From: Phycisphaerales bacterium
GTDB taxonomy: Bacteria; Planctomycetota; Phycisphaerae; Phycisphaerales; UBA1924
Length of the DNA: 64,000 nt
Direction: 5' to 3'
NCBI GenBank assembly: GCA_905339235.1
Contig: CAJPFG010000001.1
Coordinates: 62,001-126,000 of the forward strand
The position numbers were made by a program, and so were the translations under genes. The notes beneath the pieces were generated by a model that saw only the letters and a program-made list of their open reading frames with translations, ran no database searches and was not told the DNA's origin. Shown here one piece after another: positions 7,763 through 16,361 of the stretch (its first letter is position 1; every line of letters starts with the position of its first letter).

Positions 7763-8883
7763 TCCGCACACACGCCCAAGCCGCCGCGGTATCCGTCTCG
7801 CCCCTCGAGACCCTGGAGGAGCGGTTCCTTCGCGAAATGGTGGAGATCCGCAGCCTATCCGGAGAGGAGCGTGAAGTCGCGGCGTATCTCGCGGCGAGGA
7901 TGAACGAGTTCGGGCTGGACGCGTTCGTCGATCAGGCCGGCAACGCCGTCGGGCGGGTGTCGAATCCCGACTCGGACGGGCGCGTCGCGGACATCGTCCT
8001 TCTGGGCCACATGGACACCGTCCCCGGAGACATTCCCGTCCGCCGCGAGGGGGACACTCTGCACGGACGGGGCGCCGTGGATGCCAAGGGACCTCTCGCG
8101 GCGTTTGTCGTCGCGGCATCGCGGGCCCGCCTGCCGCGCGGCGTCCGGCTGGTGGTTGTGGGCGCTGTCGAAGAGGAATGCGTCACTTCCAAAGGTGCGA
8201 GGTTTGTGGCGCCTCAGTACAACCCCGCCGCAGCCATCATCGGAGAGCCCAGTGCCTGGGACGGCATCGGCCTCGGGTATAAGGGGCGGATTCTCGTGGA
8301 GTACATGCGACGCCAGCACGTGAACCACACCGCAGTTCCACGTCCCTCCGCGGCGGACGAGTTCTGCCACTGGTGGGAGGCGGTGCGGGAACGAGCCGAG
8401 GGAATGCGTCCGGGGGAGCGAGCATTCGAGCGGGTGCAGGCAACGTTGAGGAGCATCCGAACAAGCAGCGACGGGCTCACCGACACCGTCGAGGCGGTCG
8501 CGGGCTTTCGACTCCCGCCCGGCGTGGAGCCCGACGACATCGAGGAACTCTGCAAGGCCGTTTCCGACGAGCACGTGACGCTTGCCTTCCGAGGTCCGGA
8601 GGTCGCCCACGTTGCGGACCGCAGCAACGTCGTGGTCCGGGCCCTCTCGGGCGCGATCCGGGCGACCGGGGGCAAGCCGCATCCCAAACTGAAGACGGGC
8701 ACTTGCGATCTCAACGTACTGGGACCGATCTGGCGTTGCCCGATCGCGGCCTACGGCCCGGGGGACAGCACGCTGGACCACACGCCCAACGAGCGTCTTT
8801 CGATGGCCGAGTACGTGAAGTCCATCGAGGTCCTCACGCACGCCGTCGAATCGATCGCGTGCGAGTTGTGCCCGCCGTATTGA
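7759..8883 (+). CDS. lysK: LysK-type LysW-lysine/ornithine hydrolase (M20 peptidase family)
   Basis: The 374-residue enzyme is an M20-family metallohydrolase: [10 protein letters not shown] carries the first metal-binding His and Asp, [14 protein letters not shown] the bridging Asp, and [13 protein letters not shown] the catalytic Glu pair. In the LysW pathway it cuts the finished lysine or ornithine from the carrier, so it is placed last in the operon. The alternative would be ArgE or DapE, but the context and the short length of about 375 residues favour LysK. It converges on the HDOD regulator gene. Confidence 0.9.
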   Translation: MIRTHAQAAAVSVSPLETLEERFLREMVEIRSLSGEEREVAAYLAARMNEFGLDAFVDQAGNAVGRVSNPDSDGRVADIVLLGHMDTVPGDIPVRREGDTLHGRGAVDAKGPLAAFVVAASRARLPRGVRLVVVGAVEEECVTSKGARFVAPQYNPAAAIIGEPSAWDGIGLGYKGRILVEYMRRQHVNHTAVPRPSAADEFCHWWEAVRERAEGMRPGERAFERVQATLRSIRTSSDGLTDTVEAVAGFRLPPGVEPDDIEELCKAVSDEHVTLAFRGPEVAHVADRSNVVVRALSGAIRATGGKPHPKLKTGTCDLNVLGPIWRCPIAAYGPGDSTLDHTPNERLSMAEYVKSIEVLTHAVESIACELCPPY

Positions 8884-8893
8884 GGTGGGCGTT

Positions 8894-8931
8894 CCAAAAA
8901 AGACAGGACCCCCTGCGTATTGGGGGTCCTG
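8894..8931 (-). terminator. Rho-independent terminator of the HDOD regulator gene
   Basis: CAGGACCCCC (8904-8913) pairs perfectly with GGGGGTCCTG (8922-8931) around an 8-base loop. Read on the minus strand it is followed by TCTTTTTTGG. There is no T-run on the plus strand, so it mainly serves the minus-strand gene ending at 8986. Confidence 0.8.
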
Positions 8932-8985
8932 CCGAATCGCCGGCGAGCGGAGGGTCAGGCCGCGCCGTCGGCGTAAGTGACGCTG

Positions 8986-10776
8986 CTAGGTGCCCGAGTT
9001 CAGCCTGCGCGCTGCATGGCAGAACGACTGCAACTGGAACGGCCCATGGATGACTTCCGCGCGCCGGAGGTTGTCCTGAGGAGGCTCGAGGGGCTTTGAC
9101 GACCAGTTCACGATCAGGAGCGACAGAGTGGCGCCAGCCTCCTTGTCGGCGGCCTCCAGCCGCGATTTGGCCGCGGCGACGTCTTCTGGGCACGTGGCGC
9201 CGAGCACAGCCATGGTGGGATCCGGGGTGCCGGTGATGCCGCGCAGGGTGGCGGTCAGAAGCCTGCACGCCTCCCAACCCTCGGGCTTGCCGACGTAGAC
9301 GGGTTGAAACCGATCGGGCAGGCGCTTGGCGAGCGCACGGCGAGCGCACGGCCAACCGTTCGAGGGTGTGGCGGCGAGCATTGCGAGTTTGAGTTCTTCG
9401 ACTTGCGGGGGCACGGTGTCGAGCAGGGTGGTGATCGCATCGTCTTTGAGCGAAACCGCCTTCGCGAGTTCTTGGAGCGAAGCGATGGATTCCGAACCGC
9501 TGTCTCCGGCGAGGATCGCGTGGGCGATCCGGTTGGCCAGCGCGACGGCGATGCAAGGCTTGAACGCGCTGACGACGTTCTGCTGAATCGCGGACACGGA
9601 GGCGTGGTGCAGCACCACGGGCTTCACCAGGCTTCCGGCGAATCGCCACGATGTCAGCACTTTTTCGACGAAGTCGGCGTGCGTGCAGCCGAGCAGCCGC
9701 TTCTCCACGACTTCGAGCGGGAGTTCCAGATGGCGCGACGCCTCGATGACCTTGGTATAACGGTTGCCCAGTTGCTCGGCCAGCAGCACCCGCCCGACGT
9801 CGTGAAGCAGGCCCATCGTAAACGCGGCATCGGTGTCCGCGGCGCTCCCGCCGGTTGCCGCGATTATTCCCGCGGCGAACAGCCCCACGGCGATGGAGTG
9901 CTCCCAGAACTTCCGCGTGTCCAACGAGATTCCCGGTTCGGAACCGGAGAACTGTTCCACTACGCCGATGTTCATGACCGCCTGCCGGATCTGCTCCATG
10001 CCGATCCGACGGACGGCGCACAGGACCGAATCCACCGGCGCCCCGCGCGTGTACACCGCCGAGTTCGCGAGTTTCAGAATCTTCATCGCGATGCCCGGGT
10101 CCTGCTTGATGACCCTCGCGATATCGTCGGCCGGCACATCGGGCCTCGACGCCATCTGCATCACGCGGCCCACGGCGGGGGAGAGTGCGTGCAACTCCCC
10201 GGACTTATCGAGAATCTTCCTCAGCTCCTCGGCGGTCACCAGCGGCGTCATCTCTTTCAACGTATCGCGGGACCTGGCATCGGTCGGCTTGACGGTGGGT
10301 GGGGCGGCGGGCGTGGGAGCAGCGCAGGCCGGAACGGGCATCGGGGCGGCGACGTGCGGCGGTTCGCTTCGGGCGGCCGCGGTGCTTGGGCGGACGGAGT
10401 CCTCCTGAACCAGGCAGGAGCGAACTCGATCGACGAACGCCTCGAGTGTGAACGTCTGCTTTAAAAGGATGTGCTTGGCGCCCCGGCGTGCGAGCGAGAC
10501 GATGTCGTCTTTCCCTTTCGGATTGGCGATCACAAGCACCGGCAGGGTGACCAGATCGGCATCCGCCTGGAGGTACTCGAGCACGCGAAGGCCATCCTGC
10601 CGCGGCAACTCTGCGTCGAGCACGATGAGATCGGGGCGCTGAGTCTTGGCGCCGCTCAACGCGTCTTGTGCCGACCCCGCGCACCGTACTTCGTGCCCCG
10701 CGTGCTTAAGCACGCCGGCAAGCGGCTCGCGGACAAACGGCTCATGCTCTACCAGGAGGATGCTGCTCATGGACAC
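8986..10776 (-). CDS. Response regulator with C-terminal HDOD domain
   Basis: The 596-residue protein starts with a CheY-like receiver (residues about 5-120) with the phospho-acceptor D54 and K106. The usual acidic pair is E10/H11, and the Thr/Ser switch position is not Thr/Ser, so phosphorylation may be weak. A Pro/Ala-rich linker (about 125-170) leads to an HDOD domain from about residue 195, with VIKQDPGIAMKILKLANSA and VRRIGMEQIRQAVMNIGV. HDOD proteins are non-catalytic HD relatives that regulate cell cycle, motility or signalling. The C-terminal 150 residues are not recognised. Its partner kinase is not in the window. Confidence 0.88.
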   Translation of the reverse strand: MSMSSILLVEHEPFVREPLAGVLKHAGHEVRCAGSAQDALSGAKTQRPDLIVLDAELPRQDGLRVLEYLQADADLVTLPVLVIANPKGKDDIVSLARRGAKHILLKQTFTLEAFVDRVRSCLVQEDSVRPSTAAARSEPPHVAAPMPVPACAAPTPAAPPTVKPTDARSRDTLKEMTPLVTAEELRKILDKSGELHALSPAVGRVMQMASRPDVPADDIARVIKQDPGIAMKILKLANSAVYTRGAPVDSVLCAVRRIGMEQIRQAVMNIGVVEQFSGSEPGISLDTRKFWEHSIAVGLFAAGIIAATGGSAADTDAAFTMGLLHDVGRVLLAEQLGNRYTKVIEASRHLELPLEVVEKRLLGCTHADFVEKVLTSWRFAGSLVKPVVLHHASVSAIQQNVVSAFKPCIAVALANRIAHAILAGDSGSESIASLQELAKAVSLKDDAITTLLDTVPPQVEELKLAMLAATPSNGWPCARRALAKRLPDRFQPVYVGKPEGWEACRLLTATLRGITGTPDPTMAVLGATCPEDVAAAKSRLEAADKEAGATLSLLIVNWSSKPLEPPQDNLRRAEVIHGPFQLQSFCHAARRLNSGT

Positions 10777-10849
10777 TCCACGCGAGACGGGCGGTTCTCC
10801 CGTCGTGCTGGTGGATCGGCACCCGGGGTGAGGTACTCGCCGCGCGGGC

Positions 10850-10944
10850 CGGGATTAATCCCGACTCTTGTCACGTCGTAGCGGATGCACGGCCACGCCG
10901 ACAGAGAGTTCCCATTTTCACGGGGGAAACTACCTAGGGAGTTT
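10850..10944. promoter_or_regulatory. Two palindromes upstream of the HDOD regulator gene
   Basis: CGGGATTAATCCCG (10850-10863) is a perfect 14-base palindrome 74 bases before the regulator's start. AAACTACCTAGGGAGTTT (10927-10944) is a near-perfect palindrome just after the argH stop. Either could be an operator. No typical terminator follows argH. Confidence 0.3.
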
Positions 10945-10965
10945 TGCTGATACTCGCGCGGCGCG

Positions 10966-12342
10966 TCACCTGCCCAAGCGGCTTCTGGCCTCGTCAAGCG
11001 CAACGCTCACCGAGTTCGGCCCTGTAGCCCCGGCAATCTCCCGGCGCGCCATCCCCGATTCAAGCGAGATGCGCCCAGTGACATCCGCATCCACGCGCGG
11101 GCAGTGCTCTCGCAACGCGTCGAGCGGGAGCGACTCGAGGGCTACTCCCTTGGCCATCGCGCTCCGCACGGCGCGCCCCACCTGCTCGTGGGCCTCGCGG
11201 AACGGAACGCCCTTTCCGACGAGGTAGTCGGCCAGGTCGGTTGCGTTCGAATAGCCCCCCGCGGCGGCGCGCTCGCACACTTCGCGCCGGACTTTCAGCG
11301 TGTCCAGGATCTTCGGCACCACGCGCAGGCACAGCGACAGATGATCCATCGCGTCGAACAGCGGCTCCTTGTCTTCCTGAAGGTCTTTGTTGTACGCGAG
11401 AGGCAACCCCTTCACCGTCGTGAGAAGCGAAACCAGGGCTCCCACCACGCGCCCCGACTTGCCGCGCAGCAGTTCCGCCGCGTCCGGGTTCTTCTTTTGC
11501 GGCATCAGCGATGAACCACTCGATACCTTGTCGTCGAACTCGAAGAACCCGAACTCCTGCGAGCCGTAGATGATCAGGTCCTCACCCAGGCGGGAAAGAT
11601 GAACGCCCGCGAGCGAACAGGCGGCGAGCGTTTCGATCACGAAGTCCCGATCGGAGACGCCGTCAAGGCTGTTGCGAGTGGGGGAGTCAAACCCCAGCCC
11701 GTCCGCCAGAAGCGCCCGATCAATCGGGTAGGCCGTCCCCGCCAGCGCCCCGCTGCCCAGGGGGCACACGTTGACGCGTGCCCGGGCGTCTCCAAGCCTC
11801 GCGTCGTCGCGCTCCATCATCTCCACGTACGCCAGGCACCAGTGCGCCAGCAGCACCGGCTGGGCCCGCTGGAGGTGCGTGTACCCGGGGAAGACGGTTT
11901 CCTTCTCACGCCGGCCCAGTTCGATCAGCGAGCGCCGACACTCCCGAAGCTCGCCCCGCCGCTCGTCGATCTCCGCCCGCGTCCACAGGCGCAGATCCGT
12001 CGCCACTTGGTCATTGCGTGACCGGCCGGTGTGGAGTTTCTTGCCCAGCACTCCCACCTTCTCGATCAGCCGGCGCTCGACGTACGAGTGGATGTCCTCG
12101 TCGTTCGAGGCCGCGGGCAACTCGGGTTGTTTCGCGATCTCAGCCTTGAGATCCCCCAGCGCCCCCAGCAGCGTGCCCAACTCCCCCGCCGTGAGCACAC
12201 CCGCGCGATGGATCGCCTTCGCCCAGCCGACCGATCCCTCGATGTCGTGCAGCGCCAGCCGGTAGTCGAAGCGCAGCGAATCGTTCAGCGCCTTGAACAG
12301 CGCGTCAGGACCGGATTCAAACCGTCCGCCCCAGAGTGCCAT
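10966..12342 (-). CDS. argH: Argininosuccinate lyase
   Basis: The 458-residue protein shows the fumarase/aspartase-superfamily signature SSLMPQKKNPDAAE with the ArgH-specific opening WGGRF. It splits argininosuccinate into arginine and fumarate, the last step of arginine synthesis. It lies 2 kb from the lysW operon on the other strand. That closeness is circumstantial support for the LysW pathway feeding ornithine and arginine. Other arg genes (argF, argG, argD, argJ) are not in the window. Confidence 0.95.
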   Translation of the reverse strand: MALWGGRFESGPDALFKALNDSLRFDYRLALHDIEGSVGWAKAIHRAGVLTAGELGTLLGALGDLKAEIAKQPELPAASNDEDIHSYVERRLIEKVGVLGKKLHTGRSRNDQVATDLRLWTRAEIDERRGELRECRRSLIELGRREKETVFPGYTHLQRAQPVLLAHWCLAYVEMMERDDARLGDARARVNVCPLGSGALAGTAYPIDRALLADGLGFDSPTRNSLDGVSDRDFVIETLAACSLAGVHLSRLGEDLIIYGSQEFGFFEFDDKVSSGSSLMPQKKNPDAAELLRGKSGRVVGALVSLLTTVKGLPLAYNKDLQEDKEPLFDAMDHLSLCLRVVPKILDTLKVRREVCERAAAGGYSNATDLADYLVGKGVPFREAHEQVGRAVRSAMAKGVALESLPLDALREHCPRVDADVTGRISLESGMARREIAGATGPNSVSVALDEARSRLGR

Positions 12343-12366
12343 GATCCGCCTCCGAAAGATGCAAGC

Positions 12367-12828
12367 CTATCGCCGCTCGATGGCCTCGGCGAACTCGCCG
12401 GGGATTCCGTCCGGCTTCGCTCTTGCACGATCTACGCTCGCCTCTTCATATCCGGACAAGCCCGCTCGCCAGTGATACAGGCCAATGTCGCCGCTGTAAG
12501 ACCAGGCTGAGCCGTCTTCCGCGACCGTGAGGATCCAACGGGAATAGGAGCTTGCCCGGACCGGCGTGTCGAGCAGGACGTGCTCCGCTCCGTCGAAAAG
12601 CGTCAAGCGGAGCAATCCTCGTGGCTCTTCGACGCGCAAACGCAGTGCCACCGCGGTGAATACATAGTCTCCGGAATCGTCGATGACCTTGCCCACCGTT
12701 CGGTGGTTCACCTTCAGGCCGCCGCTTGAAATGACGACAACGGCCAGTGCGATCGCGACGCAACCGATAGTCGAGCCGATACGAACGCTTCGTCGTGAGC
12801 CGCTCATGTGATTCTGCACTCCGGCCAT
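12367..12828 (-). CDS. Hypothetical membrane-anchored protein
   Basis: The 153-residue product has one predicted transmembrane or signal-anchor segment near residues 17-37 (IGSTIGCVAIALAVVVISSGG), then a soluble beta-rich part. The first ATG (12828) touches the stop of the preceding gene (TAG-ATG), which suggests translational coupling. An alternative ATG at 12807 would give MSGSRRSV and a shorter tail before the membrane segment. I do not recognise the family. Confidence 0.6.
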   Translation of the reverse strand: MAGVQNHMSGSRRSVRIGSTIGCVAIALAVVVISSGGLKVNHRTVGKVIDDSGDYVFTAVALRLRVEEPRGLLRLTLFDGAEHVLLDTPVRASSYSRWILTVAEDGSAWSYSGDIGLYHWRAGLSGYEEASVDRARAKPDGIPGEFAEAIERR

Positions 12829-13395
12829 CTACCCGCGAGTCGTTCCGCGAGACGCCCGCTTCTGCTTCATGACCGGATTAGCCCGCGTGACCGGCTTCCC
12901 GACGGACGCCTTTGCGCTCTTTCTCGCCGCCCTCGCCGCATCCATTCCTTCGAGGAGCCTGGTGTAGTTCTCGATGTACTTCTTCGCGGGCACGCGACGC
13001 ACCGCCTCGCCCAGCACATCCAGCGCGAGATCCTCCACCCGCTTGAACCGGATGCAACTCTTCCCCATGTCCAGCTTCTTCCCGGTCTTCCCCCACGCCC
13101 CGCGGAACCACGCCTCCTGCTCCTTGCTCCCGTAGACGCACATGAGGTACACGGCCATGTGGTTTTTCTGCGACGCGAGGCCGGCGAAGCATAACGGCTG
13201 CTTCGGATCGCAGTGATACCCTGCCGGAAACACCCGGTGCGGGACGCAGTACCCGATCATCCCGTACTGCATCCCCTCCTCGTAGTCCTTGTCGAGGTTT
13301 TTCAGGATGACTTCGCGCACGGCGCAGATGGCCGCGCGGCGGTCTGCCGGCAACGACTTGAGGTAGGCGTCAACCGTCGAGGCTTTGGATTGCAT
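12829..13395 (-). CDS. DUF1801 (YdhG-like) domain protein
   Basis: From ATG 13395 the 188-residue protein reads as a DUF1801 domain: an N-terminal helix (TVDAYLKSLPADRRAAICAV), the central YEEGMQYGMIGYCVP, and the IRFKRVEDLALDVLGEAV region. The C-terminal 40 residues are Lys/Ala/Arg-rich. Members adopt an iron-chaperone-like (frataxin-type) fold and most have no known activity. The in-frame ORF continues upstream to 13611, but that part is compositionally unlike protein and overlaps the next gene. A second DUF1801 protein lies at 14100-14465. Confidence 0.75.
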   Translation of the reverse strand: MQSKASTVDAYLKSLPADRRAAICAVREVILKNLDKDYEEGMQYGMIGYCVPHRVFPAGYHCDPKQPLCFAGLASQKNHMAVYLMCVYGSKEQEAWFRGAWGKTGKKLDMGKSCIRFKRVEDLALDVLGEAVRRVPAKKYIENYTRLLEGMDAARAARKSAKASVGKPVTRANPVMKQKRASRGTTRG

Positions 13396-13429
13396 AGGCC
13401 GCAAGGGTAGACTTGCACCGCCGGACCGG

Positions 13430-14047
13430 TCAGCGGGCGTCTGCATGCTCGCCTCGCGCCGCAAGTTCTCTCTCGATTCGGCGGTCGGGAATGAACCACA
13501 ACGCGGCCACGACGCAGTAAATGGCGCAGGCTGTCCATACACCCCAGGCGCCGCAGAACGCCAGCACGATCGCGGCGGCGTACAGCGCCGTCGATGCGTA
13601 TTCCTTGGCATCTCGCCGCAGCGCGGCCGCCAGGACCGAGTCCCGGCCGTGGCAGCGCACCAGCACTCGCCGCAGGATGTCCCAGGCGATCGCCGCCATC
13701 AGGAGGACGATTCCATATGCCGCGACAGGCCATGCCGCGAAGCGGCTCTCTCCGGCCCAGTGTGTGACGAACGGGAACAGCGAGAGCCAGAATAGAAGAT
13801 GCAGGTTTGCCCACAGCGTCATGCCGCTGACCTGCTTGGCCGCGTGGAGCAGGTGGTGGTGGTTGTTCCAGTAGATGCCCAGGTAGACGAAACTTACGAG
13901 GTAACTGAGCATCGCCGGCACGAGCGGCCTGAGGGAGGTCAGGTCCGGCGTTCCCTCCACGTGCGGGACTTTGAGTTCCAGCACCATGATGGTGATGACG
14001 ATCGCCAGCACCCCGTCGCTGAACGCCTCCATCCGTCCCTTGCCCAT
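13430..14047 (-). CDS. TMEM175-family (DUF1211) integral membrane protein, probable potassium channel
   Basis: The 205-residue protein starts with MGKGRMEAFSDGVLAIVITI, which contains the TMEM175 signature R..FSDGV.AI in the first helix. About six hydrophobic segments follow. Bacterial TMEM175 proteins form tetrameric potassium-selective pores. GGAGG 7-11 bases before ATG 14047 fixes the start; an in-frame extension to 14131 is not supported. Confidence 0.85.
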   Translation of the reverse strand: MGKGRMEAFSDGVLAIVITIMVLELKVPHVEGTPDLTSLRPLVPAMLSYLVSFVYLGIYWNNHHHLLHAAKQVSGMTLWANLHLLFWLSLFPFVTHWAGESRFAAWPVAAYGIVLLMAAIAWDILRRVLVRCHGRDSVLAAALRRDAKEYASTALYAAAIVLAFCGAWGVWTACAIYCVVAALWFIPDRRIERELAARGEHADAR

Positions 14048-14099
14048 GCTCGTGTCCTCCCTTCGGGCGAGCGTAGACAGGCCACGGCGCCATGCGGTC

Positions 14100-14465
14100 T
14101 CAGTCCCAGGGCCCCAAGTCGTTCGCCGCACGGATCAGCGACTTCACCGGAGGAGAAGTCGCCGTGCTGACATCGGGGATGAGCACAAACCGTTTCGTTT
14201 TTCCCTTGCCGCGCAGGATGCCCTTCGGGTCCGGGAGGAGGGCTCCATGGATGAAGGACAGGACGGCTCCACGCCCTCCGCCGTCGCGTTTCAGCCGGCT
14301 CTTCACCTCGATCATGCAGATGTTCCCGCCGATCGCCCCGAACCAGGCATCCGCGTGGTAGTAGCAGAGGACTCCGAACCTGACCGCCTCGGCGGCGTCT
14401 GGCGCGATCTTCAGAATAGCCGATCGCAATCCTCGGACTACTCGTCCGACAGTCGCAGATTCCAT
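14100..14465 (-). CDS. Second DUF1801-like protein
   Basis: The C-terminal part of this reading frame is clearly protein-like and resembles DUF1801: VGRVVRGLRSAILKIAPDAA, a VRFGVLCYY segment, then HGALLPDPKGILRGKGKTK and the closing KSLIRAAND. I placed the start at ATG 14465 (121 residues), where the domain begins. ATG 14528 would add 21 residues, and neither has a good ribosome binding site. The open frame further upstream to 14891 overlaps the neighbouring gene and is not protein-like. Confidence 0.6.
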   Translation of the reverse strand: MESATVGRVVRGLRSAILKIAPDAAEAVRFGVLCYYHADAWFGAIGGNICMIEVKSRLKRDGGGRGAVLSFIHGALLPDPKGILRGKGKTKRFVLIPDVSTATSPPVKSLIRAANDLGPWD

Positions 14466-14596
14466 GCATAGGTGATCGGCCAATGCGGCGGTGGTGAGCC
14501 TTGGCCGAGCAGAGCAGCGATGGGGCATGGCGGCATGGTACGGAAGAACCGCGAGGGCGCCGGCTTCTGGCGGGACACTCCGACGCGGCGATGGCT

Positions 14597-15139
14597 TCAC
14601 GGGTGCCTCTCCAGCCACTCTCGCGCTTCCATCCTGGTGTTGTGATCCAGAATGGCATGGCGCTTGACCTCGCTCGTGATGATCCTGCCCTCGAAGCAGT
14701 TCTCGTTTGGCTCGTCGTAACTCCACGAGTAGGCATAGAGCCTCCCGACATCCAGGCCGGAGCCGCAGTATTCGAAATCCGGCAGCACATCCCTGGCCGC
14801 GTCGACGATCATCCGCAAGACCGTCAGGGTCTGCCTCGGCGGACGAGACTCGTCGAGCAGCAGTTGCACGCAACGCCGAGTCAGCAACCACGCGGCATCC
14901 TTGCGAGGCATCGGGCCAATCCCCAACTCGGCAAACGCTGCTCGGAAGAGCGGCCCAACCTCGGACATCATCGGATTCGCCGTGTTCGCCAGTTCAGCGA
15001 GAGAATCCGAATAGACGCCGTCGCTCAGTGCACGATCGGCGATCGTCGGCAGGTCCTCGCTGTGAAGCAGTCCAAGAGAAAGCGCCGCTGCGTAGAGTCG
15101 GAGCGTTTCGATGGGATTGTTCGTGGCGAGGTCCAGCAT
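14597..15139 (-). CDS. Hypothetical protein, mostly helical
   Basis: The 180-residue product begins MLDLATNNPIETLRLYAAAL and has the amphipathic Leu/Ala pattern of a helical soluble protein, with no signal peptide or metal motif. I do not recognise a family. Codon choice and composition match the neighbours, so I regard it as a real gene. It sits between the ABC permease gene and the second DUF1801 gene on the same strand. Confidence 0.6.
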   Translation of the reverse strand: MLDLATNNPIETLRLYAAALSLGLLHSEDLPTIADRALSDGVYSDSLAELANTANPMMSEVGPLFRAAFAELGIGPMPRKDAAWLLTRRCVQLLLDESRPPRQTLTVLRMIVDAARDVLPDFEYCGSGLDVGRLYAYSWSYDEPNENCFEGRIITSEVKRHAILDHNTRMEAREWLERHP

Positions 15140-15176
15140 GGGGCGTGGTGCCGTTGCGGCGATTTCGCACTCCCGC

Positions 15177-16292
15177 TTATCGGCCGCGGGGCGTGAAACG
15201 GGTCTTCATCTGGTCGAGCACGACCGCAACCACGATTGCCGTGCCCATGATGATCTTGTTGTAGTTCTGATCGCCTTCGAGAATGATGATGGCGTTGTCG
15301 ATCAACTGCACGAGAATCGCGCCCAGCACGGCTCCGAGCGCCGAGCCGCGACCACCGGAGAGCGAGGCGCCTCCGATCACGGCGGCGGCGATGACCGAGA
15401 GTTCGTAGCCCTGACCCGCGTCGGGTGAGGCGGCGCCCAGGTAGCCAAGGTAGACGCTCGCCGAGAGCCCCGCGAGGACTCCCATGAGGGAGTACATGAC
15501 GACCTTGACTCGCCCGACGGGAACTCCGGCGTAGCCCGCGGCGGTTTCATTGCCCCCGATCGCGAACGTCCTCCGGCCGATCACGGTTCGCGTCAGGATG
15601 AAGTGGCCCAGGATCGCCACCACGCACATGACGATCACGGGAACCGGATAGACGCCGGCGACCTCGGCCTTGAAGAATCCCGTGCTGAACGAGCCGGGAA
15701 ACCCGGAAACGGATAGCCCCTGGGTGGTCACGGCCACCGCGCCACGCAGCACGGTCATCGTGCCCAACGTGATGACGAACGGGTGAACGCGAAGGCCGAC
15801 TACGAGAGCCCCGTTCACGGCCCCGCACATCCCGCCGACGAGACAACAGACCCCGATCCCCACGAGTATGGCCGCCCACGCCGGGGCGCCCCCGTCGGAG
15901 GAAAGCGAAGGAGAGTCGTACGCGACGTCCAGCCACTGCGATTGCAGGGCGCGAAGGGCCATCGCACCCACGAGCGCGGCCAGGGCGTAGATCGAGCCCA
16001 CCGAGAGATCGATGCCCCCCAGGACGATGACCGCGGTCATGCCAACGGCCATGATCGCGATAAAACTCGCGTCCTTGGCGACGAGCACCAGGTTTTCGAT
16101 GTCCAGGAACTTGTTGACCTCGACAACCGTCCACTGACCGGAAGCGGGGTCGAGAACGCGCTTGTTCTTGTTGCCGCCGAACGCGGCCAGGTAGATCGCG
16201 AGCAGCACGATCACCAGCACCAAGCCCGATTCCTGCATTAGCAGGATTCGCCGCGCGATCGAACGGTGACCTGCGGTGGAGGAATTGGTCAT
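15177..16292 (-). CDS. Sugar ABC transporter permease (RbsC/XylH type), without its partners
   Basis: The 371-residue protein has about ten hydrophobic helices and the hallmark segment GMTAVIVLGGIDLSVGSIYAL of the ribose/xylose-type permease family. A second family block is VIAAAVIGGASLSGGRGSAL. The first periplasmic loop is long (FGGNKNKRVLDPASGQW...). ATG 16292 is preferred to a GTG at 16301. No ATP-binding or substrate-binding gene adjoins it, so it must work with subunits encoded elsewhere. A second permease of the same family is at 24528-25496. Confidence 0.88.
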   Translation of the reverse strand: MTNSSTAGHRSIARRILLMQESGLVLVIVLLAIYLAAFGGNKNKRVLDPASGQWTVVEVNKFLDIENLVLVAKDASFIAIMAVGMTAVIVLGGIDLSVGSIYALAALVGAMALRALQSQWLDVAYDSPSLSSDGGAPAWAAILVGIGVCCLVGGMCGAVNGALVVGLRVHPFVITLGTMTVLRGAVAVTTQGLSVSGFPGSFSTGFFKAEVAGVYPVPVIVMCVVAILGHFILTRTVIGRRTFAIGGNETAAGYAGVPVGRVKVVMYSLMGVLAGLSASVYLGYLGAASPDAGQGYELSVIAAAVIGGASLSGGRGSALGAVLGAILVQLIDNAIIILEGDQNYNKIIMGTAIVVAVVLDQMKTRFTPRGR

Positions 16293-16361
16293 ACCCGGCA
16301 CGAGACGGAAGAAAAGCCGCGGAGACGATCCGACAGCGGGGGTGCGAGAGGCCGAACGAAT

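Noticed and set aside
14466..14891. N-terminal extension of the second DUF1801 protein to 14891
   Set aside because: The extension lies antisense-frame within the neighbouring 14597-15139 gene and is low-complexity Arg/Gly sequence; the domain begins near 14465.
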